This document shows positions 24,328-33,379 of a stretch of 64,000 nucleotides of DNA, piece by piece. The DNA comes from Paenibacillus sp. Soil787. Its GTDB lineage: Bacteria > Bacillota > Bacilli > Paenibacillales > NBRC-103111. The stretch is taken from positions 342,690-406,689 of the forward strand of contig NZ_LMSP01000034.1 of assembly GCF_001429545.1 (NCBI RefSeq). Reading direction: 5' to 3'. Every line of letters starts with the position of its first letter. Position 1 is the stretch's first letter. The translations under genes were made by a program, and so were the position numbers. The notes under the pieces were generated by a model that was not told the DNA's origin, made no database searches, and saw only the letters and a program-made list of their open reading frames with translations.

Positions 24328-27300
24328 TTAAATAATCCGTTGACTTTGTAACCAATTGTGGATTGTCTGTTCTAATTTAATATACTGGTGCTGAACTATT
24401 GTTGGGAAAATTGATTTAGTAACCGCGAGCAGCTGTTTAATCACTTCATTTTTGTTTTTCTGAAAAGTAATGACTCCACACACCGTATCTGTAATCAGGT
24501 GCCTTTGATTTGTTGGTATGCTTTCTAACCATACCCATTTTAAAACTTTTGAACTAATGCCAATTGCATATTCATGACTAAGGTCAGCTCTTTTCAAATA
24601 TCCAAACAACTTCCTTATTTTATCTGAAATGAGGTAATTATTTACATGCAAATAATGAATTAAAGTCTCTGCATTTATTGGAAGCAGCGTATAACCCATA
24701 TTAAGAAGTTCTCCGAATGAATCCAGAAATTTCTCGTGACTAATTTTCCCATTAATAGTCATGAGAAATAACCACTCATAAACATTAAATGATTCTAAGC
24801 CGTAATTATCTCTGGCATATTTTCTCACCACATAACTGTCAACCATCATGTTAATCCCATTTTCACAACAGCTCTCTATTGGAGAATGAAGGAAAGACAT
24901 CCTCTCATCTTTTCCCTTATTACTTATTTTGTTACCCACTTTTTCACAATTTCCATTTATCCAATTAATAAATTCTTCGTGCTGACTTATATATGCATTC
25001 ATTTGCTCCATAGAATTTTCAGTATGAATAATTTTTCCATCTCTATAGGCTAATGTTGAATGCCCTTTTTCACTTATTGCTTTTTTTTGTATGAATTCCT
25101 CAAACAATTCGTTGAAACTATCTTGATGAATATAAAGTGTGTAATTAAGGGCAAGTTCGTCAAGTAGGTTAAGGTGCCTTAAAGTTAGTAATATAGAAGG
25201 GTCGCATAAAATTCCTTTGGAATCCGCGGCAACCTGTAATCCCTTTTCAATTTCTTCTTCAATGTTATCTTGAAGTACCCAAAAATCTAAATCTGCACTA
25301 TTAAAAAAATGCATCCATGTTTCGTAAGGACCCTTTCCAAGAAATTCAGCCATAAAACTTGGTGGCAATTTATTTTGTTGGACAACTTGAGTTGCTCGTC
25401 CAATTGATTCGCTTTGACCTTTTAGTTGATTTAGAAACTCTTCTGAAATAATGTTATCTTCATTCATAATTTTAAACTGAATAAATAGTGGGTCTTCACT
25501 TGGAAATTTATCTGTGAAGTTTTCACATACATATTGATACGCCTGAATCCATTCATCCAAGGGTTCATTGATATTCTGAGTGATTTGTAGAAATTTCATG
25601 AAATAAAAGCGCCAAACGTCAGGCTCGTCTTTTCCGAGTTCAAACGTCTTATATGCATAATCCATCGCCTTACTGAAATTGAGTGCGTTCATATAACTTA
25701 CACACATCAATTGATAATTGCCGAGGGATGGTTTCTCTAATATTCTTTTCTCAATTGAATTCAGAATTTCTAGGCATTTTTCCGTAAACCCAGATCTGTA
25801 AAGGCAGTTTGCATACCTACATAAATATTCAATATCATTTGTTTTTTGAAACAACACCATATAATTATCTTTAGCAATATCAAACCAACCGAAGTCATAA
25901 TAAATTGTTGTAACCGTTTCAATCAGCATTCGATTGTCTGTAGGAGATTCATGATATAGTTGAATTATTTTTTCATACTCACCGATTTCGTAAAGCCCTC
26001 TAACGTATCGATTAATTAAAGGCTCATGATGTCGCCAATATGGGATTCTAACAATAAGCTCCGTTACTTTTACAAAATCGTTTATCGATCCTCTATTGAC
26101 ATATGCTTGGGATAAATTAGTTGCTGCTTCCGCAAATACCTCGCCGTCCAAATGATTAATACATGACTCCCATTCAATAACAGCTTCGTTCCAGTCATGA
26201 ACAATCGTAGCATAATAAGCCTTTAAACATTTAATCCCCACTTCAAAAAAAATTTCTGCTTCTAGTGTTTGAATAAAAGTCTCAATTTGAGAATGATTCA
26301 ACGATTGCATCAGGCTATCTAAATAAACAAAATAATATTTCAAGTCTGACTGAGTTTGCATATTCAGTAAAGAACGCTTTTCTTCAAGCAATGACTTGGC
26401 GAGTTCTGGCTCACCTGAATTTACATAGACCCTAGCCAAAGTGGTGATATCATCAATTTCGAATACATTCGCATCTATTTTACCAATAAGTAGCTCAATC
26501 GCTTTGCCCCAGTCTTGATCACATAAACAGCAGGAAAGAAAATTTCTAAAAGTAAACTCTCTATTTTCCTGTTTATGATTATAAACCCATTCAAAAATAA
26601 CTTTGGCTTCTGCAAAATGTTGGTTTCTAAACGCAATCGCTGCCTTTAGTTCCTTGATACGCATATTGACATTGTCATTTTGCTTATCTATTCTCTCCAA
26701 TTTATTCAATATAGGCATAATCGTTTTATACACTTCGTCAGTATTAACAATTTGATCATGTATCACCTGACTATCCAGCATGTGTGTCAGGATCTCGCAC
26801 TTCATTAGCAACCAAGTAAAGTTATCAGGGTCCGTTATTAATTCGTTGTTGGTAAGGTCTAATGCTTGATCGTATTGTTTGTCATTTATTAATAAGAAAG
26901 CATTTAATTCTCTCAGATCCACATCGGAATGTACTTCAATTAGTTCAATTGCGATTCTATATTGACCTTGCCTACTATAGATATTAATTAAATGCTCAAG
27001 ATTCCTTTGAGTATAGCCTTCTTTATCAATTGCTAAATTCACGTATCTTAGCGCTTCCTCATATTGTTGCTCAAAAAGATAAATTAAGGAGGTAATCCGA
27101 TTCTTTCTCGCAATATCCTGGCAATAAACGATCGCTGCATGGAGGTAAGGTATAGCCTCTTTTTCTTGACCATTTAAAAAATAACATGAACCAATAACCG
27201 CGTTAAGTTCCATAAGTTCATTTTGACTCAAGGGCTTCTTATTCAATCTTTCTAAAGCTCGTTCACGGGCAGTCTTTACCTCACCTGATTTTATTAAATC

Positions 27301-27852
27301 ATTCAGATCGCTAATCGATACGGGTTCAAAATAGGCGTTAATAACGTCAAATTTTTCTAGAATTTGGCTTTGTGATGTTTGTATGCTTGTAAAACCTTCT
27401 TTAATCTCTTGTTCTAACGAACTTAAGCCTGATAAAATTTGTAAAAATTCTGGGTCCCATTTTGAATCCTTGAAATCGTGAATTTTGCTATTAAATGTTA
27501 TAAAAAACGCTAAGAGCATGTCTTGATGTCGAGGATACAATTCCATATAGGGCAGTAAGTTGAGTTTCTCAGGTTCAATATGTTCTGCCGTAACACCTTC
27601 GACAATCCATCGGAATATTTCTTCTCGATTAACTTTATCTTCTAATAAATCATTCAACAGCTCATCAGGAAGATCATACAAAGCTTTAGTATCATCATAT
27701 GCCGCAGTAAACATTGCTTTGACTTTTGGTGAATAGTTGTCTTGGGTCCACTTAGTGTGTAAATCACGAATGAGCTTACTATTTTTTATTCGTGGTATTA
27801 CAAATCCTAAAAATAATGGTGCAATTTTCGCTAGAATTGTTATTGCAGCCAA
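24328..27852 (-). CDS. Large TPR-repeat protein with C-terminal PIN-like domain (candidate defence effector)
   Basis: A 1174-residue protein, start TTG 27852 with GGAGTGAG 7 bases upstream. The N-terminus has a hydrophobic stretch (about 5-22) and a helical region; from about residue 180 to 850 it consists of tetratricopeptide-like helix pairs (for example SCYFLNGQEKEAIPYLHAAI and ALNFSKAMDYAYKTFELGKD). Residues 881 to about 1070 read as a PIN-like RNase fold: ILCDPSILLTL (D884), MMVDSYVVR (D1005) and GYTLLPINAETLIHYL. TPR plus PIN suggests a regulated RNA-cutting effector. It lies between serine recombinases and an ABC-3C defence operon. The PIN assignment is by pattern and needs a profile search. 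Confidence 0.65.
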   Translation of the reverse strand: MAAITILAKIAPLFLGFVIPRIKNSKLIRDLHTKWTQDNYSPKVKAMFTAAYDDTKALYDLPDELLNDLLEDKVNREEIFRWIVEGVTAEHIEPEKLNLLPYMELYPRHQDMLLAFFITFNSKIHDFKDSKWDPEFLQILSGLSSLEQEIKEGFTSIQTSQSQILEKFDVINAYFEPVSISDLNDLIKSGEVKTARERALERLNKKPLSQNELMELNAVIGSCYFLNGQEKEAIPYLHAAIVYCQDIARKNRITSLIYLFEQQYEEALRYVNLAIDKEGYTQRNLEHLINIYSRQGQYRIAIELIEVHSDVDLRELNAFLLINDKQYDQALDLTNNELITDPDNFTWLLMKCEILTHMLDSQVIHDQIVNTDEVYKTIMPILNKLERIDKQNDNVNMRIKELKAAIAFRNQHFAEAKVIFEWVYNHKQENREFTFRNFLSCCLCDQDWGKAIELLIGKIDANVFEIDDITTLARVYVNSGEPELAKSLLEEKRSLLNMQTQSDLKYYFVYLDSLMQSLNHSQIETFIQTLEAEIFFEVGIKCLKAYYATIVHDWNEAVIEWESCINHLDGEVFAEAATNLSQAYVNRGSINDFVKVTELIVRIPYWRHHEPLINRYVRGLYEIGEYEKIIQLYHESPTDNRMLIETVTTIYYDFGWFDIAKDNYMVLFQKTNDIEYLCRYANCLYRSGFTEKCLEILNSIEKRILEKPSLGNYQLMCVSYMNALNFSKAMDYAYKTFELGKDEPDVWRFYFMKFLQITQNINEPLDEWIQAYQYVCENFTDKFPSEDPLFIQFKIMNEDNIISEEFLNQLKGQSESIGRATQVVQQNKLPPSFMAEFLGKGPYETWMHFFNSADLDFWVLQDNIEEEIEKGLQVAADSKGILCDPSILLTLRHLNLLDELALNYTLYIHQDSFNELFEEFIQKKAISEKGHSTLAYRDGKIIHTENSMEQMNAYISQHEEFINWINGNCEKVGNKISNKGKDERMSFLHSPIESCCENGINMMVDSYVVRKYARDNYGLESFNVYEWLFLMTINGKISHEKFLDSFGELLNMGYTLLPINAETLIHYLHVNNYLISDKIRKLFGYLKRADLSHEYAIGISSKVLKWVWLESIPTNQRHLITDTVCGVITFQKNKNEVIKQLLAVTKSIFPTIVQHQYIKLEQTIHNWLQSQRII

Positions 27853-28082
27853 GCTTACTCACTCCAACCCTGTTGTATAATATTTACAATAAGTGTACCA
27901 CTACAGACGTTATTAAGACTAGCGAATAAAGTTGATTTTGAATTAAAAGTTTATGTCATTTTGAATTAGGTAATCTTTATGAAAAAACAACAGATCCGAA
28001 ATATTTTGTCCTACTAAAACGGGGATATCCTCATATGCTAATGTTGAGGACAACTCATTTGGAGAGGAGGTGGAGTAGCATT

Positions 28083-28445
28083 ATGAAATTTATCTTGCAG
28101 ATATCGGGTACAATTGCATCAATAATTCTAAGCTTCATTGCTTTACATGCATACAGCGATCAACATGATATGGGCACTACATATAGTTCAGCACATTGGT
28201 TAATATTTGCTTCCGTTATCCTTACGGTCATTACGGGTATTAGTTATTTCCAGTCAAAGGTCGAGCATGAGGGATTACATTATTTCTTATATGCCGCTCT
28301 CGGAATAACTCATGCCATTGTTGTGCCGCTGGCAATTACAATAGCTGGCTTAAAGATAGACTTTGGACAGTATTGGTGGGTTGCACTGCTTGGCATTATA
28401 GGATTAATTTGGTGGGGCAATACAAATAAAAGTGTTCGAACCTAA
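28083..28445 (+). CDS. Four-helix membrane protein of unknown function
   Basis: A 120-residue protein with four hydrophobic segments (about 3-25, 36-55, 66-86, 93-110). ATG 28083 is preferred because GGAGGTGG lies upstream and the protein then starts MKFILQISGTIAS; a 16-codon longer frame begins at 28035. A terminator follows, so it is a single-gene unit. I recognise no family. Confidence 0.65.
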   Translation: MKFILQISGTIASIILSFIALHAYSDQHDMGTTYSSAHWLIFASVILTVITGISYFQSKVEHEGLHYFLYAALGITHAIVVPLAITIAGLKIDFGQYWWVALLGIIGLIWWGNTNKSVRT

Positions 28446-28480
28446 GTCAATACAGTCTAACAGAGAACGATAGTTCAATT

Positions 28481-28512
28481 AACCGCCTTATCCCTGAGGC
28501 GGTTTTTTCTTT
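28481..28512 (+). terminator. Intrinsic terminator after the four-helix protein gene
   Basis: Stem AACCGCCT/AGGCGGTT with an 8-base loop, followed by TTTTCTTTT. Confidence 0.88.
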
Positions 28513-28646
28513 TGGTTGAAAATCAACAATGTTGAATAACAGAGCCTATTTAATAAAACTCAAGGTAATCCTACACATCATTCTCAATAATCAAGAAAGA
28601 GACTGTATAATCTACAGTCCCTGGTTATGTAACATTAAAGTAGTGA

Positions 28647-30509
28647 TTAACGCATTATGTCCTCATCTCTAATTAGTTTATTACCATCAAAGAATTCTTC
28701 GACAAGATGTACGTTTGTCATATCATTTTCTTCCCAGATATCCTTCGGTATGTGTTCAACAACTATAAACTGAAATTCACGTTGAAGACCTTTTTCATTA
28801 TTTGCCCTCGTAATGAAATCATTTAACAATCGAATTGCAATCGTAATTTTAGCACGATCTGTATCACTCTTAGCTTCATTACGTTTGTTATCAAAGTATG
28901 GTCTACTTGGTTGATCCAAGAATAAGAACGGAGGTATATATGGCACATCTTGTCTCATAATGAGCTCATGAAGCCCTAGAAATAAGCAAAGATGTAAGAA
29001 TAAATGATTTGAACTACTACCAATTAGTTCAACAATAGTTGAATACGGTCGTTGAAGACGTAGTTTTTTAGTCTTATAATCAAAAGCTGCTTTATACCCA
29101 GCGTAATTCCCAAGCGCATCTGATGCTTCGTTAAGGTAATACTGCACAAGTTCATTCAACAATCGAATTACTGCTTCCTTACGTTCATCAAGATTAACAA
29201 TTTCTTTCTTTAACTTCTCAATTTGATCTTCTAATGATTTTATTTGCTTCTCATAATTTGCGTCATCCCATTTTCGCTCATAAAACTCCAACTTCGTTTT
29301 AATTTCCCCAATAAGTATATACTTTTCTTGGAAGTTTTCGAAATCTCTATGGAGAGTTGGGAACTCTTGAAGCTTTTCTTTAATTTTAGTTAATTCTTTC
29401 TCAAGTGATCTAATTTTTGCTTTAACTTCAATCTGAACAGGTGCGTTCTTACTGATCTTCCTTTTTATTTGTCCGAGTTCTTCCTTAAGTTGAAGGACAA
29501 ATTGTGAGACTAATGGCGATTCAATTATCTCAGAGAAATTATCATGTATATATTCAATTGGCAATAAGCTGTCATAATTCTTTTTCAATATATTTTTATA
29601 CTCGTTATATTCCCTATCAAATCGTCTAAGCTTCCTTATATTTGTTAAAACATCTAATCGTTCTTTTTCATATTTCTCATATTCATTATTTTGTGTCGAG
29701 ATATTTATATATGAATGCTCATAAATAACCTCTTTTAATTCTTGGATTTCCTCGTCAAAGTTTCTCTCTCGATCATCCAGTAACAAATATTCTTTTGCTT
29801 CTAGAATTATATCCTTCATATTCTGCTCAAATAATTGCCCTTCTTTTTCGAATGCATCACTTTTACGCTGAAGTCGTTTTTTTTCGGCTTCAAGTTTATT
29901 TATTCTTTCATCAATAGCTGTAGCAGCAATAGTGCTTATCCCCGTCGATAAGTTAAAGATCCTTTCCAAAGCATCCTTATATCGTTGATTTGTTTGTTTG
30001 TCAAAGAAGACATCACTATTTGTTATCGTGTTTTCATCTTGACTATTGAATAACATAAAATATCGCAGTGATATTTTGGAACCAAGTGGAATTTGATGTC
30101 CGCCATAGGGCATTACAACTTCATCTGTTATCTGAAACTCTGCTTCCATTTGAGTTTTAATATCATCATCTTTGTTATTTGTTACGGGCACTTCTGGTAT
30201 CTCACCTACACCAGAGAAAAAGTAATTACTTGAAGGTGCCATAAAATCATCTAGTCGCTGACGAGCTATTGTATACAACGATTCATTAATATTAAAATTG
30301 ATACCATACCATTCTACATTTTCATTAATAAACTCATAAGGAATTTTCGGCTCGCTTGAAAAAAGACAATAATCAATAACCGCCCATATAACGGTTTTCC
30401 CCGTCTGACTGTCACCCGTTATAATGTTAACTTTATTGGGTAGAAACTCCAATTCCCGTTTACTTCCATTTCTCATCCATAGAATAAGTTTATTTATGTG
30501 GAATTTCAT
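28647..30509 (-). CDS. ABC-3C system ATPase (DUF3732 family)
   Basis: A 620-residue SMC/RecN-like ATPase. Walker A is GDSQTGKT (residues 32-39), preceded by VNII as in DUF3732 proteins; a long coiled coil spans about 205-450; the signature region is GSSSNHLFLHL and the Walker B segment PPFLFLDQPSRPYFD. It is the third gene of a tightly coupled operon and overlaps the middle-component gene by 4 bases. In ABC-three-component systems the ATPase senses or binds invader-linked nucleoprotein and licenses the effector; that role is from the known classification of these systems, not shown here. Confidence 0.88.
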   Translation of the reverse strand: MKFHINKLILWMRNGSKRELEFLPNKVNIITGDSQTGKTVIWAVIDYCLFSSEPKIPYEFINENVEWYGINFNINESLYTIARQRLDDFMAPSSNYFFSGVGEIPEVPVTNNKDDDIKTQMEAEFQITDEVVMPYGGHQIPLGSKISLRYFMLFNSQDENTITNSDVFFDKQTNQRYKDALERIFNLSTGISTIAATAIDERINKLEAEKKRLQRKSDAFEKEGQLFEQNMKDIILEAKEYLLLDDRERNFDEEIQELKEVIYEHSYINISTQNNEYEKYEKERLDVLTNIRKLRRFDREYNEYKNILKKNYDSLLPIEYIHDNFSEIIESPLVSQFVLQLKEELGQIKRKISKNAPVQIEVKAKIRSLEKELTKIKEKLQEFPTLHRDFENFQEKYILIGEIKTKLEFYERKWDDANYEKQIKSLEDQIEKLKKEIVNLDERKEAVIRLLNELVQYYLNEASDALGNYAGYKAAFDYKTKKLRLQRPYSTIVELIGSSSNHLFLHLCLFLGLHELIMRQDVPYIPPFLFLDQPSRPYFDNKRNEAKSDTDRAKITIAIRLLNDFITRANNEKGLQREFQFIVVEHIPKDIWEENDMTNVHLVEEFFDGNKLIRDEDIMR

Positions 30510-30964
30510 AATAGCACCCTCAATTGCAGATATAATTCCGACTCATCTTTCTGAAGCAAATTAGCAATTTTCTTTGAAGCTTTTACAACATCTTTAACTC
30601 TTGCACCCAATTTAATATCTGATTCATTGAATTGGCTACTTTTGTTGAATTTAATCTGCTGATCCTTAATTAAGATAACTTTCATTTCATGCAAGATATG
30701 CAACGAATTCAGGGAAATCGGTAGTAGGTTAAGAAATCGTTTATTAAAATTAGTTATTAAGTTAGCTTTTTTTGCTATTAGCTGCTCAATGCTTTTTACA
30801 TCACTACGTTGCAACTTAAGGTAGTCAAGCGTTTCTTTGTGAGTGACGAATGGCAATATCAACATTGTTTTAGAATAGCTTGTATTTTCCATATGCTTAA
30901 GTACCGACGCCATTGCACTTATTCCAAAAGCTTCATTGTTATAAATATATTTAGACCCGCTCAT
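30506..30964 (-). CDS. ABC-three-component system middle component
   Basis: A 152-residue protein beginning MSGSKYIYNNEAFGISAMAS. Its N-terminal part (YNNEAFG, then TMLILPFVTH) and position between the effector and the DUF3732 ATPase match the small middle component of ABC-3C systems. It overlaps both neighbours by 4 bases (ATGA), which implies fixed stoichiometry. No catalytic motif is seen; it probably bridges effector and ATPase. Confidence 0.8.
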   Translation of the reverse strand: MSGSKYIYNNEAFGISAMASVLKHMENTSYSKTMLILPFVTHKETLDYLKLQRSDVKSIEQLIAKKANLITNFNKRFLNLLPISLNSLHILHEMKVILIKDQQIKFNKSSQFNESDIKLGARVKDVVKASKKIANLLQKDESELYLQLRVLL

Positions 30965-32232
30965 TTTTTATATTTTCCCTTCCAATCAAAGGTCCAACCG
31001 ATTCTTGGTTGATCAGATAGCCAATAAAATTCTCCATTACTAAATTTCAGGTCAAGTTCATCTTTATCAATTGTCAACTTAGTTTTCTTTATCGCAATCA
31101 AACACTTCTTTGCATTTGTTCTTAAAATTCTTTGTTGGTCTTGTGAACTTAATGATGGATCAAGATCTTCACTAGACAAATGTGATTCCTGAAAACAGGC
31201 TTCCCAATACAGAACACTCTGATCATGAAAATCTTCACGTTCATCTTCAGTAATCTCACCTGATTGAACCCACATATCCAAATGTTTGTTGATATTAATT
31301 TTGAAAGTAGTTAGATCAGCCATTTTGGGCAAGTCACCTGGTGTCACTTCACCAATTTCAATTAATTGTTTTATAAATGTTTGGTCTTCAAAGTTATCAG
31401 GCAGTACCTCATCGAAGTTCCTTCTAGGCAATTTGTCAGTCCTTCTTGCATTAAAAAAACACTTTGAGAGCTTCTTCTCAACATCATCATAGGAGATCTC
31501 GATTCTCTCATCCCTTTTAACTTGGTCATATCTCCAACAAGATAAGTTGCTAATTATACAATCAAATGCCATATCCAGCCTAAATTCATTAATTTCATAT
31601 ACCCTTACTTTAATATCATTTCGAATTAGCTCAAGAAGCTCGTCCTGATTGTAACGAATTTCTACCTTCTTCAGAAATGCTGAGAGCCATTGATCCTTTT
31701 GATTTATTAGTGCTTTCATATACGACTCAAGCTTAGTATCCTTTTCTTTTGGTTTACTAGCATCAATAAGACCTTGGATAATTGAACGTAACTCCACTAT
31801 GCTTATTTTCTTATTTTGAAAATCACTTAATTTATCAAGGAATTTATTCTGTGCACTTTCATTCTTATTTGTAACAAGAATGAACCGTGCGTTTTTAATA
31901 AAGTCAAGTTGTTTGCCTACAGCAGTTCTCCCCAGAGCCTTATCATTAATCATCTTAGACCAAGTGAATAAAGTCTTCCATAAGTCATTATCACGCTCTG
32001 TTAAGTTTTTTGTGGAGTTGTCAGCCTTTTTCTGAAGCGAATGCTTTGCTTGGATCAATATGAGTGCTCCGTTAGGTAATTCAATATGAATGTCATCTTT
32101 AACTTCAAACCCTATAACCTCGTTAGGCTTAAGCTGAAGTAATAAATAAATAAAATAAAAGAATTGATAACCAAAACCTACTTCTTTCTTAGACGCACTC
32201 GTCTGATCCTCATACGATCTTTCTTGTTGCAC
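30961..32232 (-). CDS. ABC-3C effector: nuclease-like N-terminal domain fused to ABC-3C C-terminal domain
   Basis: A 423-residue protein if it starts at GTG 32232, which has GAGGTG 6 bases upstream; a longer frame begins at ATG 32301 without a ribosome-binding site. The N-terminal domain has a restriction-nuclease-like pattern: E43 and D47 in GFEVKDDIHIELPNG and Q61-x-K63 in LILIQAKHS, as in Cap4/DUF4297-type dsDNA nucleases. The C-terminal 110 residues end with FYWLSDQPRIGW, the hallmark of the ABC-3C C-terminal domain. It is first in the three-gene operon. Predicted to cut DNA when released by the ATPase; target and trigger are unknown. Confidence 0.82.
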   Translation of the reverse strand: MQQERSYEDQTSASKKEVGFGYQFFYFIYLLLQLKPNEVIGFEVKDDIHIELPNGALILIQAKHSLQKKADNSTKNLTERDNDLWKTLFTWSKMINDKALGRTAVGKQLDFIKNARFILVTNKNESAQNKFLDKLSDFQNKKISIVELRSIIQGLIDASKPKEKDTKLESYMKALINQKDQWLSAFLKKVEIRYNQDELLELIRNDIKVRVYEINEFRLDMAFDCIISNLSCWRYDQVKRDERIEISYDDVEKKLSKCFFNARRTDKLPRRNFDEVLPDNFEDQTFIKQLIEIGEVTPGDLPKMADLTTFKININKHLDMWVQSGEITEDEREDFHDQSVLYWEACFQESHLSSEDLDPSLSSQDQQRILRTNAKKCLIAIKKTKLTIDKDELDLKFSNGEFYWLSDQPRIGWTFDWKGKYKK

Positions 32233-32455
32233 TTTATTCACCTCATTGAGACAAGCATATGAAACATAGGTAAATTGTATCATATTCCCAAAATTAAACA
32301 TATACTAGTGAACTACTCTGACCTTAAACTACCTAAGCAAAATAATGATTTTATACTTGGTTTTGCGAATTACTGAAGGCTAATTAACAAGTGTTATTTG
32401 ACTTAAGTAACTGCATTGCTTAGTTTCAAACCATTTCATTAACTGTTATTCAAAA

Positions 32456-32545
32456 CACATTGCGAACGTCATGCAAAAGCTGAACGTAAAGGGTCGTTCA
32501 CAAGCGGTTGTAGAACTGATCAAGCTTGGGGAATTAAAGATCTGA
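32456..32545 (+). pseudogene. 3' remnant of a LuxR/NarL-type response regulator
   Basis: The frame ending at TGA 32545 reads HIANVMQKLNVKGRSQAVVE and ends LIKLGELKI, the last two helices of a LuxR-type DNA-binding domain. Nothing upstream continues the domain, and there is no start. A terminator follows in the original place, so the 3' end of the gene has been left behind by a deletion or insertion. Confidence 0.75.
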
Positions 32546-32569
32546 TTCCGTCAGCAGAGGGATCCATGT

Positions 32570-32612
32570 AAGCCTTTGAGCCTCCTTGTGGAGGATTCAA
32601 GGGCTTTTATGT
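32570..32612 (+). terminator. Terminator of the lost response regulator gene
   Basis: AAGCCTTTGAGCCTCC pairs with GGAGGATTCAAGGGCTT (one bulge, one G-T pair), followed by TTTAT. Confidence 0.8.
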
Positions 32613-32752
32613 GTGGCAGGCTGGTTAGAAATCATAGTTAGTACTAAATATTGAAAGTTTTGTTAACCCGATGATTCGACAACAAGTGACTTGGGGCATG
32701 TACTATGATACTTATACAATTCTTCTTCATTCTAAGGAGGTAATTATGTTAA

Positions 32753-32938
32753 ATGGTTGACGCAACCAATGATCATAAAAACATTTTTTCACTTTCAATG
32801 CTTCTGAATATAGAACCCAAAATTCTGCTTAGACTCTGTCATTATATTGAATCTAGAGGATATTTCTTTACGAAATCAGAAGAGGGCAACATGCAATTCA
32901 ATGATAGAGATATCGCTGTTATCCTAGCCCATTACTGA
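32753..32938 (+). CDS. Short MerR-like helix-turn-helix protein, possibly truncated
   Basis: A 61-residue protein; the part LLNIEPKILLRLCHYIESRGYFFTK, then QFNDRDIAVI resembles the N-terminal helix-turn-helix of MerR-like proteins. AAGGAGG lies 12 bases before ATG 32753 but only 5 before another ATG (32746) that opens the four-residue frame MLNG and stops inside this gene, so translation may be reinitiated. A terminator contains its stop codon. Confidence 0.5.
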   Translation: MVDATNDHKNIFSLSMLLNIEPKILLRLCHYIESRGYFFTKSEEGNMQFNDRDIAVILAHY

Positions 32939-32952
32939 AGGGCTTTTTTTGT
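32926..32952 (+). terminator. Short terminator at the end of the MerR-like gene
   Basis: AGCCC/GGGCT with a 9-base loop holding the stop codon, followed by TTTTTTT. Confidence 0.75.
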
Positions 32953-32964
32953 GTGTTTCCGCAA

Positions 32965-33345
32965 ACACGAGCCGAAGCTCACCCATTAAGTCTGGGAAGT
33001 CGGAAATCGACTTCTCAGCAGCAGCATCTCGCGCATCCATACTGATTAAGCGCGAAAAACGCGCTTACAGCGAGAGCTCTGCGAGCCGAAGCTCGCCAAT
33101 TGAGTCCGAGAAGTCGGAAATTGCTCTTAGCAACAGTATCTCGCGCATCCATACTGATTAAGCGCGTTTTTCGCGCTTAATCTGGAGTGCTCGAACAAAT
33201 AAGCGCGAAAAACGCGCTTACAGCGAGAGCTCTCCGAGCCGAAGCTCGCCAATTGAGTCCGAGAAGTCGGAAATCGACTTCTCGGCAGCCTGTCCCGCGC
33301 ATCCATACAAATTTTGCATGGAAAACGCGCTTAATCTGCAGCGGA
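32965..33345. repeat. Intergenic repeat array with nested palindromes
   Basis: Three imperfect copies (near 32968, 33082 and 33236) of a unit containing GAGCCGAAGCTCGCCAATTG, GAGAAGTCGGAAATCGACTT and TCTCGCGCATCCATACTGAT. Between them lie AAGCGCG-AAAAA-CGCGCTT hairpins (33050 and 33205) and the reverse form near 33160. No gene is credible here despite open frames. Confidence 0.75.
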
Positions 33346-33349
33346 TTAA

Positions 33350-33378
33350 GAAAAACCGTCACCCTGACGGTCTTTTTC
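33350..33378. terminator. Bidirectional hairpin terminator after the repeat array
   Basis: ACCGTC/GACGGT with a 5-base loop, flanked by AAAAA and TTTTT. Confidence 0.6.
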
Positions 33379-33379
33379 G

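Noticed and set aside
20884..32301. Prophage
   Set aside because: Recombinases are present but no structural, packaging or lysis genes; the content is defence-like cargo instead.
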